Source of the DNA: Flavobacterium sp. ACN2 | GTDB lineage: Bacteria; Bacteroidota; Bacteroidia; Flavobacteriales; Flavobacteriaceae | Reading direction: 5' to 3' | NCBI RefSeq assembly: GCF_002303885.1 | Contig: NZ_MRCM01000005.1 | Coordinates: 186,001 to 250,000, forward strand | Length of the DNA stretch: 64,000 bases | In this document: positions 24,203 to 33,663 of the stretch, one piece after another | Layout of the letters: each line of letters begins with the position of its first letter | Numbering within the stretch: position 1 is the first letter of the stretch | Position numbers and translations under genes: made by a program | Notes under the pieces: model-generated | Seen by the model: the letters and a program-made list of their open reading frames with translations, nothing else | The model's database searches: none | What the model was told of the DNA's origin: nothing

Positions 24203-26704
24203 CTACGGATTAATTTTTAAGTCCTGCCCCGCCATCAAAGGCTCATTATTGGTTCCTGTAATTTGAATTCTAACTGCTTTTACAGGCTGTTTCGGATAAA
24301 TGGATGCATTTCCGTAATCGAAATTATCGCCTTTTATAAAATCAGTTCCATTATATGAAAACTCAACAAAACCGTTGTTTATTATAAATCTCGGATGATG
24401 CGGAATTCCAGTTAAAACATCAATTTTAGAAGATGTTACAGGATTAGTAAAAGTATACAAAATCCAATCGCCGTCTTTACACGCAACATCGGTACGCAAG
24501 TACGTTTCTTCATTATAATCTTGCAGATTCGCAATTGGGAACTTCGGATTTTCTGCCATCGACGAAGTCACTTTTACTTCTGGTTCTTGATAAGGCGAAC
24601 AATTGAATTTTACATTTGCTGCAGACTTTTTCTCTTCTTTATTTTCGACCGTAAAATCTAATCTATAGGTATTTTTTGCGTTGTAATTTTCAATTAGAAA
24701 TCTCAAGCGAGGTTTTGATTTTAAAGCTTTTTCATCAGCGTAAGTCTGAACCAATTTATCATTTTCAAAAAGCGAAACATTTTTGATTGTTCCGTTTGCT
24801 CCATCGTCTGTTGGATTAAAAGTCATATACCAAATGCCCTTTTTGTCTACATGATCTGAGATGTTTTCAGAAATAGTCAGAACTTCCGCTTTTGAAGTAT
24901 TCCAAGTAGCAACAGGCAATTTCTCCACTTTTACAGCTGGACTTGCCGACGTTTCATTGAAAAAAACTCTAAACATATACTGCTCGTAATCTTTCGTCTG
25001 AATTGGTCCAGTATACAAAGGCGATTGTCTTGTTGGCTCATTTCCATCTTTATCAAATCGTACAACGGCACCTTCATAAGGAGGCGTTACGCTAATTGTT
25101 CCGTTTTTATAAATAGCTGTTGGAGGGAAATCTCTAAATGCAATTCCCATATTGGCTAATCTTTGCAAATGGCTGTGTGTTAATCTTCCATAAAAATCAT
25201 CCCAGTTTTTATCTTCTTTTTTAGACCAGCCAATTTCAGACAAAGCACTGATTCTCGGATAACTCTGGTATTCCATGATTCTTGTCGGGCGATCCAGATA
25301 TTCGCTCCATAAAGCGCCTTGAACTCCAATTATATTTTTCTGTTCTTCTGGAGTTAAATCGGCATCAGGAATTGGTTCAAAAGAATACGCTCTTTTTGTA
25401 TCGGTAATTGCTGCCCAGCGGTGACCGCGTTCTGTTTCTGATTGCGCCATATCATAATACGTAAACTGTCCTGGCATCATGATGGTTTTATATCCTTTTT
25501 TAGCCGATTCAATTCCGTAACTAATTCCCTGCCAAGCAGAAATAAGAGTATTTGGATTGATTTCTCCGCCTTTCAGAATTTCATTCCATCCATCTGTTTT
25601 TTTATGGTATTTATCGACAATTGTTTGAACCCTTCTAAAGAAATAATTCTGAAGCTGAAAACTATCTGTAAATCCTTCTTTTGCCATTAAAGCTTGACAT
25701 TTTGGACAATGTTCCCAATTGGCACGATTCACTTCGTCTCCTGCAATATGAATATATTCAAAAGGAAATAGTCCAGAAACTTCTTTGATTATTGAATCCA
25801 AAAGATCATAATTTTCTTCACGCCCTACACACCAAACATTTTTTACTTCTCCCTGAACACTTTTAAGTTCCTGCGTTATCGCACAACCCACTTCTGGATA
25901 TGAAGCCGTTACCGCACGCGAATGTCCCGGAATTTCAATCTCTGGCATAACCGAAATACCACGATCTGCAGCATAAGCTACGACTTCTCTAATATCTTCT
26001 TGTGTATAAAAACCGCCATAACGTTTATCTCCCGAACCATAAGACGGCAATAGAACTTCTCCTGGTCCTCTCCAAGCACCTTTTAAAGTTAAATCTGGCA
26101 ATGATTTGATTTCGATTCTCCAACCGTTATCATCTGTTAAATGCCAATGAAAAACATTCATTTTATGAGCGGCCAACCAGTCGATATAATTTTTTACGGT
26201 TTGTTTATCGAAAAATTGTCTTGAACAATCGAGCATCATTCCGCGCCAATCAAAACGAGGATAATCTTCTATTTTTACAAACGGAACAGTTCCTTTTTTG
26301 ACTTCTTTTGCAGAACAGATTTGCAGTAAAGTTTGGAATCCGTTTAAAACGCCTTTATCCGTTTTTCCTTTTACGAAAATTCCTTTTTCATTTATTTCTA
26401 ATTGATAACCTTCATCTGGCAGATCCAATTTCTTATCTACTAGAAATGAAATAGTATTTTTTCCGTGTTTTTTTTCAATGGAAATAATTGGGGTAATTCC
26501 AGTATTTTTTGAAAAACCAGCTGTGATATAATCGGCGCTATTTTTAAGTTTTTTGTCTACAACAATTTTTAATGGCGAAGGCAAAACAAACTCTCCCGCA
26601 CTTTGCTGAACGGATACAGGTTTCGGAATTAGGTCTAATTTTTGGGCTTGTACAAAACTAAGCGAACTTAGAAATACGGCTAATAGAAGAATACTTTTTC
26701 TCAT
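24203..26704 (-). CDS. GH20 beta-N-acetylhexosaminidase
   Basis: An 833-residue secreted glycosidase. Signal peptide MRKSILLLAVFLSSLSFVQA; GH20b domain to about residue 145; GH20 catalytic TIM barrel from YPRFDWRGMMLDCSRQFF (about 148-165) with HWHLTDDNGWRIEIK and the catalytic pair D323-E324 in HIAGDEVNRANW, plus WQGISYG and ALWSEYL. The C-terminal 300 residues carry a chitobiase-like beta domain and a discoidin-like segment (SKIDVLTGIPHHPRFIINNG). It removes terminal GlcNAc or GalNAc. With namZ, GH3 and murQ nearby, GlcNAc release from peptidoglycan or chitin-like oligomers is expected. It is the middle gene of a tight three-gene run (13 and 4 bp gaps). Confidence 0.95.
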   Translation of the reverse strand: MRKSILLLAVFLSSLSFVQAQKLDLIPKPVSVQQSAGEFVLPSPLKIVVDKKLKNSADYITAGFSKNTGITPIISIEKKHGKNTISFLVDKKLDLPDEGYQLEINEKGIFVKGKTDKGVLNGFQTLLQICSAKEVKKGTVPFVKIEDYPRFDWRGMMLDCSRQFFDKQTVKNYIDWLAAHKMNVFHWHLTDDNGWRIEIKSLPDLTLKGAWRGPGEVLLPSYGSGDKRYGGFYTQEDIREVVAYAADRGISVMPEIEIPGHSRAVTASYPEVGCAITQELKSVQGEVKNVWCVGREENYDLLDSIIKEVSGLFPFEYIHIAGDEVNRANWEHCPKCQALMAKEGFTDSFQLQNYFFRRVQTIVDKYHKKTDGWNEILKGGEINPNTLISAWQGISYGIESAKKGYKTIMMPGQFTYYDMAQSETERGHRWAAITDTKRAYSFEPIPDADLTPEEQKNIIGVQGALWSEYLDRPTRIMEYQSYPRISALSEIGWSKKEDKNWDDFYGRLTHSHLQRLANMGIAFRDFPPTAIYKNGTISVTPPYEGAVVRFDKDGNEPTRQSPLYTGPIQTKDYEQYMFRVFFNETSASPAVKVEKLPVATWNTSKAEVLTISENISDHVDKKGIWYMTFNPTDDGANGTIKNVSLFENDKLVQTYADEKALKSKPRLRFLIENYNAKNTYRLDFTVENKEEKKSAANVKFNCSPYQEPEVKVTSSMAENPKFPIANLQDYNEETYLRTDVACKDGDWILYTFTNPVTSSKIDVLTGIPHHPRFIINNGFVEFSYNGTDFIKGDNFDYGNASIYPKQPVKAVRIQITGTNNEPLMAGQDLKINP

Positions 26705-26717
26705 TTCTTTTTATATT

Positions 26718-28199
26718 TTATTTTGTTGAAAATTCAATCGGACTGCTTTCTGTCTGAGTCTGACTCAAAGCGGTGAGCGCATAAACATAGTTTTCCAAAT
26801 CTGGGTTTGGCACTTCTAGTTTTAGAGCCGTTGTCACATAATAAATATTCTGAGGATTTGAGAAATCGGTAATTTTTCCTTTTGGAAATCTGTAAATCAC
26901 ATATTTTTTGTCATTGAAAGCCGCTTTCCAAGTTAAAACTGCTTTATCGCCTTTTTTAACTATTACTGCATTTGTTGGCGGTTCTGGTTTTAATCTCGTA
27001 ATTCTGTTTGCTTCTGGAGTTAAAGCGATGTATTTGTATTCTTTTTGAAGAAGAGGATTTCTAAGCGTATCTCCTTTTTTTAGGAAAGTCGAAGCAGTAA
27101 AATGCATTGAACCATCAATTTGAGGCATTTTGCGAATCATTTCAATCTGCTTTACAATTTGATCAGGACTTCTCCATTCCGGTTCTTTAGCAGTAGTTGA
27201 AATTTTGTAATCGCCATGACCCACGTAAACATTTGCTCCATATTTGTGTTCTGCCCACCATTTTGCTAGAACTTCAAAATTAGCTCTGTCAAAACCAATG
27301 TGCCAATAGATTTGAGGCGTTACATAATCGATCCAATTCTCTTTTTGCCATTTTAAGATATTCGCATACAAGTCATCATAATTGGTTGCTCCTGCTTTTG
27401 TATTAGAACCTTGCGAATCTTTGGCAATATTTCTCCAAACTCCAAATGGCGAAATTCCGAATTCGACTGCAGGTTTATTGGCAATAATAGTATCTCTGAT
27501 TTGTTTGATGATTAAATCGACATTGTCTCTTCTCCAATCGTCTTTGTCTTTAAACTGGCGCGGTTCTTTAGCGAATGCTTTTTCATCTGGAAATTCCTGC
27601 CCTTCAATTTTATAGGGATAAAAATAATCATCCATATGCACGGCCTGAATATCGTATTTACGAACAATCTCGCCTACAACAGAAGCAACAAAATTTCTGG
27701 TTTCTTGCAAACCTGGATTAAAATATCTGGTTTTTCCGTACGTCAGGAAAAGGTCTGGTCTTTTAAAATATAGGTGATTTTTTGAAAGCGCATCTCTTAC
27801 CGTATCTTTCTGAACACGATACGGATTAAGCCACACATGAACGTTCATTCCGCGTTTTCCTGCTTCGTCAATCATCATCTGCAACGGATCGAAACCTGGA
27901 GCAACGCCTTGAGTTCCGGTTATCCAATGCGATGCAGGTTCTTTGGTCGATTTGTAATACGCATCGGCAGTTGGGCGAATCTGAAAAATTACAGTATTCA
28001 TATTATAAGAACGTAGATTATCCAGAATGGCAATCATTTCGTTCTTCATTTCTTTGTCTGATAATCCTGGTTTAGAAGGCCAGTCAATGTTTTCTACGGT
28101 AGAAATCCAAGCGGCTCGCATTTCTCTTTTTGGAGACTGCTGACTGAAAATTTTGGTCTGAATCAGCAATACCAAAATCATAATTTTTAGGCTTTTCAT
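26718..28199 (-). CDS. GHL10 (DUF187) family glycoside-hydrolase-like protein
   Basis: A 493-residue secreted protein. Signal peptide MKSLKIMILVLLIQTKIFSQ; then MRAAWISTVENIDWPS, YNMNTVIFQIRPTADAYY, NVHVWLNPYRV, VHMDDYFYPY, VEFGISPFGVWRN and YVTPQIYWHIGF: the YngK/YddW (GHL10) set. C-terminal about 110 residues look like a fibronectin-type domain (PPTNAVIVKKGDKAVLTWKA). Some GHL10 members act on peptidoglycan denuded of stems, which fits the locus, but activity here is inferred. It leads the three-gene glycosidase run in the leftward arm. Acidic catalytic candidates are the Asp pair in VHMDDYF. Confidence 0.88.
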   Translation of the reverse strand: MKSLKIMILVLLIQTKIFSQQSPKREMRAAWISTVENIDWPSKPGLSDKEMKNEMIAILDNLRSYNMNTVIFQIRPTADAYYKSTKEPASHWITGTQGVAPGFDPLQMMIDEAGKRGMNVHVWLNPYRVQKDTVRDALSKNHLYFKRPDLFLTYGKTRYFNPGLQETRNFVASVVGEIVRKYDIQAVHMDDYFYPYKIEGQEFPDEKAFAKEPRQFKDKDDWRRDNVDLIIKQIRDTIIANKPAVEFGISPFGVWRNIAKDSQGSNTKAGATNYDDLYANILKWQKENWIDYVTPQIYWHIGFDRANFEVLAKWWAEHKYGANVYVGHGDYKISTTAKEPEWRSPDQIVKQIEMIRKMPQIDGSMHFTASTFLKKGDTLRNPLLQKEYKYIALTPEANRITRLKPEPPTNAVIVKKGDKAVLTWKAAFNDKKYVIYRFPKGKITDFSNPQNIYYVTTALKLEVPNPDLENYVYALTALSQTQTESSPIEFSTK

Positions 28200-28535
28200 A
28201 AATTATTATTTTAGGTAGTTAGTATAATATTTTTGGCAGAAAATTTTAACCGCAAAGAGCGCAGTGGTTTACGCTATGTTCGCAAAAGTTTTATTTTCTT
28301 TTTTTTTTAATCTCGCAAAGGCGCAGAGGCGCAAAGTTTTTTCTTTTTTTATTCTTTGTCGGTTATTTTCTCTCGCAGATTTAGCAGATTTAATAGATTT
28401 AATTTTTGACAAAAAAATCTTTTTTAATCTTTTAATCTGTGGCAAAAAATACCTAACAGGTTTTGAAAACCTGTTAGGATAACCAACCAAAATTTATGCA
28501 TTACGAATTATCGGTAGTTCGCAATGCACTTAACA
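28200..28535. repeat. Repeat-filled spacer with hairpin copy 2
   Basis: The 336-bp spacer holds GCAAAGGCGCAGAGGCGCAA tandem words, CGCAGATTTAGCAGATTTAA words and, at 28452-28478, CCTAACAGGTTTT and AAAACCTGTTAGG around a single G, identical to the core of the 9620-9650 hairpin. It ends the esterase transcript or begins the glycosidase one. Frames of 72-73 codons on both strands here are translated repeat and not genes. Confidence 0.6.
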
Positions 28536-29363
28536 TTACTTTGTTTTTATGTTTTCGTTGAAGAAATCATGAAAAAATAAAAGCTGATATTTTAAAGAAT
28601 TCTCCCAGTATTTAAGATTATGTTCGCCTGGACGTTCGATATAATCGTGATTTATTTTTAGATCCAGCATTTTTGCATGCAGTTCTCTGTTTACTTTCAT
28701 AAAGAAATCATCAACTCCGCAGTCAATAATCAGTTTTAGTTTATTGTCTTTTACCAAGTCTAACATATTGGTCACGGTATTCTGATTCCAGTTTTCTGGG
28801 AATTCGGTAATTGGACCTAATCGTTTTTTGATATCCCAATTTTCAGGAAACGGACGAAAATCTACCCCTCCGCTCATACTTCCTGCTGCACCAAATACAT
28901 CTTGATGTTTAAATGACAGATACAAAGCACCATGCCCGCCCATGCTTAAACCTGAAATGGCTCTTGCTTTACGGTCTGCAATTGTTCTATACTGTTTATC
29001 AATAAATGGAACCAATTCTTTTACCACATAAGTTTCATATTTAAAACTCGGATCAATCGGACTGTCAAAATACCAGCTTGAGTAATTTCCGTCTACTCCA
29101 ACCACTATAAATCCGTATTGATCTACTTGTTTTCCTAGTTCTTTAAAATCTTTGGCCCATGAAGCATAATTTCCGCTATAGCCGTGAAGCAGATAAACAA
29201 CTGGAAATGCTTTCTTACTCTTTTTATAATTGTCCGGAACTACTACACAAGTTTTAATGTTCTTCTGCATCGAAGGACTAAAAACTTGCAAAGTGTCAAC
29301 CTTTGCTGCTCTTGCCGTAAAAATTAGAAATGCGAACAAAAAGGTGTAAATTGTTTTTTTCAT
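28536..29363 (-). CDS. Secreted esterase, Fes/EstD-type alpha/beta hydrolase
   Basis: About 275 residues from the preferred start MKKTIYTFLFAFLIFTARAA, a signal peptide; an in-frame start 17 codons earlier is unlikely. The alpha/beta hydrolase shows VYLLHGYSGNYASW, the elbow ISGLSMGGHGALYLS (serine nucleophile), CGVDDFFMKVNREL and a terminal histidine region RPGEHNLKYWENS. This is the putative-esterase family that includes acetyl-xylan and feruloyl esterases and S-formylglutathione hydrolases. Within this locus removal of O-acetyl groups from MurNAc or GlcNAc would be useful, but that is a guess. It is preceded by the dehydrogenase gene (55 bp gap from its stop) and likely cotranscribed with it. 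Confidence 0.85.
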   Translation of the reverse strand: MKKTIYTFLFAFLIFTARAAKVDTLQVFSPSMQKNIKTCVVVPDNYKKSKKAFPVVYLLHGYSGNYASWAKDFKELGKQVDQYGFIVVGVDGNYSSWYFDSPIDPSFKYETYVVKELVPFIDKQYRTIADRKARAISGLSMGGHGALYLSFKHQDVFGAAGSMSGGVDFRPFPENWDIKKRLGPITEFPENWNQNTVTNMLDLVKDNKLKLIIDCGVDDFFMKVNRELHAKMLDLKINHDYIERPGEHNLKYWENSLKYQLLFFHDFFNENIKTK

Positions 29364-29418
29364 AATTGATGTTTTTATAAAATAATATTTTTGAAAAGCA
29401 CTGGGAAAATACAAAAAA

Positions 29419-32334
29419 TTATTTCAAACAATCTTTTAAAATAGTTACGGGATGCATGGCTTTTCTGCTAGTTCCGTCAAAAATCTGATGGCGGCAACTG
29501 GTTCCTGCGGCTGCAATTTCTGTTGATGGCTCTGTTGCCCTGATTTTCGGAAACAGCGTATCTTCACCCATCTTCATACTGATTTCGTAATGTTCTTTTT
29601 CATATCCAAATGAACCTGCCATTCCGCAACAGCCAGAATTATAAATCGTAACCGTATTATTTTTTGGAATATTCAGCATCGCAAAAGAAGCTTCTACACT
29701 ACTCAATGATTTTTGATGGCAATGCCCATGAATTTTGATATTTTTCTCTTTTTCAGAAAATTGTCCCGCGTGAATTTTTCCGTTTCCAATTTCTCTTTTG
29801 AAAAACTCTTCGACTGTAAAAGTATTTTTGGCTAATTTTTCAGCATTTTCCTTATCTGCAGCCAATCGGAGATATTCGTCTCTGAAAGTCAATATCGCCG
29901 AAGGTTCAATTCCGATTAAAGGCGTATTTTCAGAAATTATATTTTTAAAGGTATTGATGTTTTTATTGGCGATTTCCTGCGCTTCTTCCAGAAAACCTTT
30001 TGATATAAAAGCTCTTCCGCTTTCTTCATGATCGATTATAATGACGTTATAACCTAATTTGGTTAATAATTCATAGGCATCGATTCCGACTGAAACATCG
30101 TAATAATTGGTAAATTCATCACAAAAAAGATAAACATTGCCATTCTCAAAAGAGCTGTTTATATTACGTTTCTTGTTCTTTTCGTACCATTTTCTAAATG
30201 TCTTTGGAGCCAGTAACGGCACTTGTCTTTCAGGCGCAATTCCCATTCGTTTTTTAACGAAAGAAAGGTTGGATGCCCAATTGGTAACGGATGGCGCAAT
30301 ACTTCCCAATTCATTCAATTTTGAATTGAAAGCAAAAATTTTATTTCGGAAAGAAAAACCATTTGCTTTTTGGTATTGGTATAAAAATTCAGCTTTTAAT
30401 GTCGCTACGTCTACGTTACTCGGGCATTCGCTGGCACAGGCTTTACAGCTTACACACAATTCAAAAACCTTGTATAATTCTTCGTGATCAAATTTATTTT
30501 CTTTTTCAGAATTCGTTAGATATTCTCTTAAAGCGTTGGCGCGTGCACGTGTAGTATCTTTTTCATTTCTTGTAGCACGATAACTCGGACATAAAGTTCC
30601 ACCCGCCGAAGGCATTTTTCGGCAATCACCCGAACCGTTGCATTTTTCTGCAGCGCGTAAAACCCCTAAACTATCTGAGAAATCCTGAATCGTTTTTATT
30701 TCAGGTTCTACTCGTCCCCCTTCAAAACGAAGGTTTTCATCCATTTTAGAAGCATTTACAATTTTCCCAACATTCAAAATAGTATCAGGATCAAATGCTT
30801 TTTTTACTCTTTTTAATAGTTCGTAGTTTTTATCGCCAATCATAAACGGCAAAAACTCTCCACGCAGAATTCCGTCACCATGTTCGCCACTTAACGAACC
30901 CCTATATTTTTTTACCAAATGTGCTACTTCAGTAGATAAATTTCTGAATTGATGCAATCCTTCTTTTGTCTTCAAATTTATCTTCGGACGCAAATGCAGC
31001 TCTCCCGCTCCAGCATGCGCATAATAAATGGCACTTTGTCCGTGTCTTTCCATCATCGCTGCAAAATCGGCAATGTAATTGGGAAGATCACTTAATTCTA
31101 CTGCTGTATCTTCAATAGAATCGGCTGCTTTATCATCGCCCACAATACTTCCTAAAAGTCCAAGACCTGCTTTTCTTACCTCGTTTACTTTGTCAATATC
31201 AGTTCCGTAAATTTTTGGCAAGGCATATCCAAAACCATTAATTTGAAGATCTTTAATTAAAGCATCGGCTTGCAATTCGGCATCTTCCATACTAATGTGC
31301 GATCCAACTTCGAGCATAATCACTGCTTTTGGTTCGCCTACAATAAAAAATCGGTTTTTAGCCTGTTCTCTATTGGTTTTTGTACAATCTAAAATCGTGT
31401 CATCCATCATTTCGCAAGTGTACAAATGATGTTTCATGGCAGTGACAACGGCTTCCAAGCTTTCTTGAATGGTATGAAAATGTGCCACAACCATAATATT
31501 GTTTACTGGTGGCAGATCGTCTACTTTCAAAGTGATTTCTGTCGTAAAGGCCAAAGTTCCTTCACTTCCGCAAAGGAGTTTTCCTAAATTGATGGTATCT
31601 TCTGTTCCCGAAAAAAGTTTCGATTTCAGTAAAATATCAATTGCATAACCGGTATTTCGTCTGTGAATTTCTGGTTTTGGAAATTCTTTTAAGATTTCTT
31701 CCTGATTTTCTTTGTTCGAAAGTTCGTCGTAAATCGTTTTATAAATTTTATTTTCTAAAGAATCCCCTTTTGTTTTCTCGATAAATTCATCCGAAGTTAA
31801 ATCTCTAAATACTGCAGTAGTTCCGTCACTTAAAACGGCTTTTATTTCTACAATTTTATCTCGGGTAACACCATAACGAATTGAAGTTGTTCCCGACGAA
31901 TTGTTTCCGACCATTCCGCCAATCATGCATCTATTGGTTGTCGATGTAGTTGGAGCAAAAAAGAGTCCGTGTGGTTTTAGATATAAATTCAGTTCATCGC
32001 GAATTACTCCAGGCTGAACGGTTATGGTTTTCTTTTTAGGATCAAAAGAAACAATTTTATTAAAATGTTTTGAGACGTCTACAATGATTCCGCTTCCAAT
32101 AGTCTGTCCCGCCAAAGATGTTCCTGCTGTTCTGGGCGTTATGGAAATTTTATTTTTGGAAGCAAACCGAATAATATTTACAATATCATTTTCTGATTTT
32201 GGAATGGCCACGGCAAGAGGCATAATTCTATAAGCAGAGGCATCTGTGGCGTATATTTTTTTATGAAGGTCATCATAAAAAAGAGTTCCTTCTAAAGAAG
32301 TTTCTAATTCTTGTAATTGGAGAGAATCGGACAT
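29419..32334 (-). CDS. FAD/Fe-S D-lactate dehydrogenase-like oxidoreductase (Dld-II type)
   Basis: A 971-residue two-part enzyme. The first half is a FAD_binding_4 flavoprotein (ITPRTAGTSLAGQTIGSGII, RCMIGGMVGNNSSGTTSIRY, GSEGTLAFTTEITLKV) with an FAD-oxidase C domain (LSGEHGDGILRGEF). The second half has CNGSGDCRKMPSAGGTLCPS, the cluster motif CVSCKACASECPSNVDV and a CCG-type segment HGHCHQKSLS plus NSGCCGMAGSFGYEKEHYE. This is the long D-lactate dehydrogenase/glycolate-oxidase-like form; electrons would go to the quinone pool. MurQ releases D-lactate, so its presence beside the MurNAc genes fits well. DeoR-like repeats stand upstream. Glycolate or another 2-hydroxyacid as substrate remains possible. 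Confidence 0.88.
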   Translation of the reverse strand: MSDSLQLQELETSLEGTLFYDDLHKKIYATDASAYRIMPLAVAIPKSENDIVNIIRFASKNKISITPRTAGTSLAGQTIGSGIIVDVSKHFNKIVSFDPKKKTITVQPGVIRDELNLYLKPHGLFFAPTTSTTNRCMIGGMVGNNSSGTTSIRYGVTRDKIVEIKAVLSDGTTAVFRDLTSDEFIEKTKGDSLENKIYKTIYDELSNKENQEEILKEFPKPEIHRRNTGYAIDILLKSKLFSGTEDTINLGKLLCGSEGTLAFTTEITLKVDDLPPVNNIMVVAHFHTIQESLEAVVTAMKHHLYTCEMMDDTILDCTKTNREQAKNRFFIVGEPKAVIMLEVGSHISMEDAELQADALIKDLQINGFGYALPKIYGTDIDKVNEVRKAGLGLLGSIVGDDKAADSIEDTAVELSDLPNYIADFAAMMERHGQSAIYYAHAGAGELHLRPKINLKTKEGLHQFRNLSTEVAHLVKKYRGSLSGEHGDGILRGEFLPFMIGDKNYELLKRVKKAFDPDTILNVGKIVNASKMDENLRFEGGRVEPEIKTIQDFSDSLGVLRAAEKCNGSGDCRKMPSAGGTLCPSYRATRNEKDTTRARANALREYLTNSEKENKFDHEELYKVFELCVSCKACASECPSNVDVATLKAEFLYQYQKANGFSFRNKIFAFNSKLNELGSIAPSVTNWASNLSFVKKRMGIAPERQVPLLAPKTFRKWYEKNKKRNINSSFENGNVYLFCDEFTNYYDVSVGIDAYELLTKLGYNVIIIDHEESGRAFISKGFLEEAQEIANKNINTFKNIISENTPLIGIEPSAILTFRDEYLRLAADKENAEKLAKNTFTVEEFFKREIGNGKIHAGQFSEKEKNIKIHGHCHQKSLSSVEASFAMLNIPKNNTVTIYNSGCCGMAGSFGYEKEHYEISMKMGEDTLFPKIRATEPSTEIAAAGTSCRHQIFDGTSRKAMHPVTILKDCLK

Positions 32335-32556
32335 TTAATTGGTTCTGTTGCTTTTGGTTCTTTAATAAATGTTTTACTTCTGCACTTCGCTAAAAAGCTA
32401 TTCAGCAAAAACAATACATTCTAAATTTTATTAGAATTCAATATTTATTAAAGTTTCTTTTAAAAGCTTTGAACTTTTTCAAATGCAGCACAAAAATGGT
32501 ATGCAGACGAAGAAATGATTTTGATAAATATATCTGACTAATAAAATTAGTTTTAA

Positions 32557-32641
32557 CAAATATAGATACAAAAAGCATACAAATACATTATTTTGCGTTT
32601 TTTAACATAATAAAATTCAAATAACGCAACAAAACGCAAAA
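32557..32641 (-). promoter_or_regulatory. Promoter and operator of the D-lactate dehydrogenase gene
   Basis: Minus-strand TATATTTG (32564-32557) is a clean -7 element. Upstream stand TTTTGCGTTTT (32591-32601) and its exact complement AAAACGCAAAA (32631-32641), with AAATAACGCAA (32619-32629) between. ATTTTGCGTTTTTTAA (32590-32605) is repeated exactly in the SusC promoter region. The repeats lie just upstream of the -33 position. The remainder of 32335-32556 shows nothing recognisable. Confidence 0.75.
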
Positions 32642-32663
32642 ACTACACTAAATAAGTTTAAAG

Positions 32664-33413
32664 TTATAAGATAAAGACTCCCGATTTTCTATATTCATCT
32701 AGTTTTTCATCTTCTGGATCTAATTCTGTTACAATAGTATCCAGCTGGGTAAGATCGCAAACACCATGAGGCATTTTGGTATTTAATTTATTTGAAGCAA
32801 ACATCGAAACCACTCTATCAGAAGCTTCTATCATTGCTTTTTTGACAATTGAGATTTCGTAACCTACTTCTGTAAGTCCTTGTTTGATATTAATACTGCT
32901 GGCACCAATGAAACAAATATCGGCTTTAATTTTAGAAACCACCTGAATTACATCCATACCTATTGTTACCATTGCGTTTTTCTGCATTTTGCCGCCAATA
33001 AAAATCAAATCAATATTAGGATGCTGAGACAACTGCATGGCGATTGGTAAACTATAAGTATATATTGTAGCTTTCAAATCGGCCGGAATTAACTTTGCAA
33101 AAACCAAATTAGTGCTTCCTCCACTCATTATAATAACCTGATCATCATGAAGAAGAGACAATGCTTTTGTTACGATTTGCTTTTTCTGTTCTTCTGCCGT
33201 TATGGCAATATCAAATACATTTGCAGGTTTTTCTTTAACTTGAACAGCACCGCCGTATACTTTCTCTAACTGCTTTCTGCTATCCAATTCATTTAAATCT
33301 CTTCTTATGGTATCTTCAGACAAATCGAGAGCCAAAGCTAAATCTGTTGTAACAACTTTTTGGTCTTCAATAAGTTTAGTCATTATGTATTTATGTCTCT
33401 CGGCTTTCAGCAT
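32664..33413 (-). CDS. DeoR/GlpR-family transcriptional regulator
   Basis: About 249 residues from MLKAERHKYIMTKLIEDQKV. The N-terminal helix-turn-helix VVTTDLALALDLSEDTIRRD and the linker LNELDSRKQLEKVYGGAVQV are the DeoR signature; the C-terminal sugar-phosphate-binding (ISOCOT) domain shows MSGGSTNLVFAKLI, IFIGGKM and CFIGASSINIKQGLTEVGYE. A start nine codons upstream would use GTG and overlap a promoter element at 33440-33447, so the inner ATG is chosen. DeoR proteins respond to phosphorylated sugars; MurNAc-6-P, GlcNAc-6-P or GlcN-6-P are candidates. It is divergent from susC across a region with repeated TGCGTT sites. Confidence 0.92.
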   Translation of the reverse strand: MLKAERHKYIMTKLIEDQKVVTTDLALALDLSEDTIRRDLNELDSRKQLEKVYGGAVQVKEKPANVFDIAITAEEQKKQIVTKALSLLHDDQVIIMSGGSTNLVFAKLIPADLKATIYTYSLPIAMQLSQHPNIDLIFIGGKMQKNAMVTIGMDVIQVVSKIKADICFIGASSINIKQGLTEVGYEISIVKKAMIEASDRVVSMFASNKLNTKMPHGVCDLTQLDTIVTELDPEDEKLDEYRKSGVFIL

Positions 33414-33439
33414 TTTTTTATAAAAGTTAAAATTCATCA

Positions 33440-33447
33440 CAAATATA
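33440..33447 (-). promoter_or_regulatory. -7 element of the deoR-like gene
   Basis: Minus-strand TATATTTG, about 27 bp before the chosen ATG at 33413, which gives a short normal leader. No TTG stands at the expected -33 distance. Confidence 0.6.
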
Positions 33448-33548
33448 TCAAATATTTCATTCTATATCAGAAAAGAGCCCAAAAACTGCAAAATCATGCA
33501 TTAGTAAGATTTTAAAAACAAAATCAATAATTATTTTTTATCAAAACT

Positions 33549-33630
33549 TGCGTTATTTTGCGTTTTTTAAATTATTTTTAGAAAAAAAATCCAAAATAAC
33601 GCATTTATATGCAATAAATAAATATATTTG
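33549..33630 (+). promoter_or_regulatory. SusC promoter with DeoR-like operator repeats
   Basis: TGCGTTATTTT (33549-33559) and AAAATAACGCA (33593-33603) are perfect 11-bp inverted repeats; a further TTTTGCGTTTTTTAA overlaps the left arm. The 16-mer ATTTTGCGTTTTTTAA at 33555-33570 is identical to the one in front of the dehydrogenase gene. The -7 element TATATTTG is at 33623-33630, so the right operator arm covers the -33 position, where no TTG is visible. This arrangement suits a repressor. Confidence 0.78.
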
Positions 33631-33663
33631 CTTCAACAACAACCATAAAAAACCAGATTAATC

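Noticed and set aside
28264-28490. Overlapping 72-73 codon frames on both strands
   Set aside because: Both are translations of the CGCAAAGGCGCAGAGG-type repeat and the CCTAACAGG hairpin, not genes.
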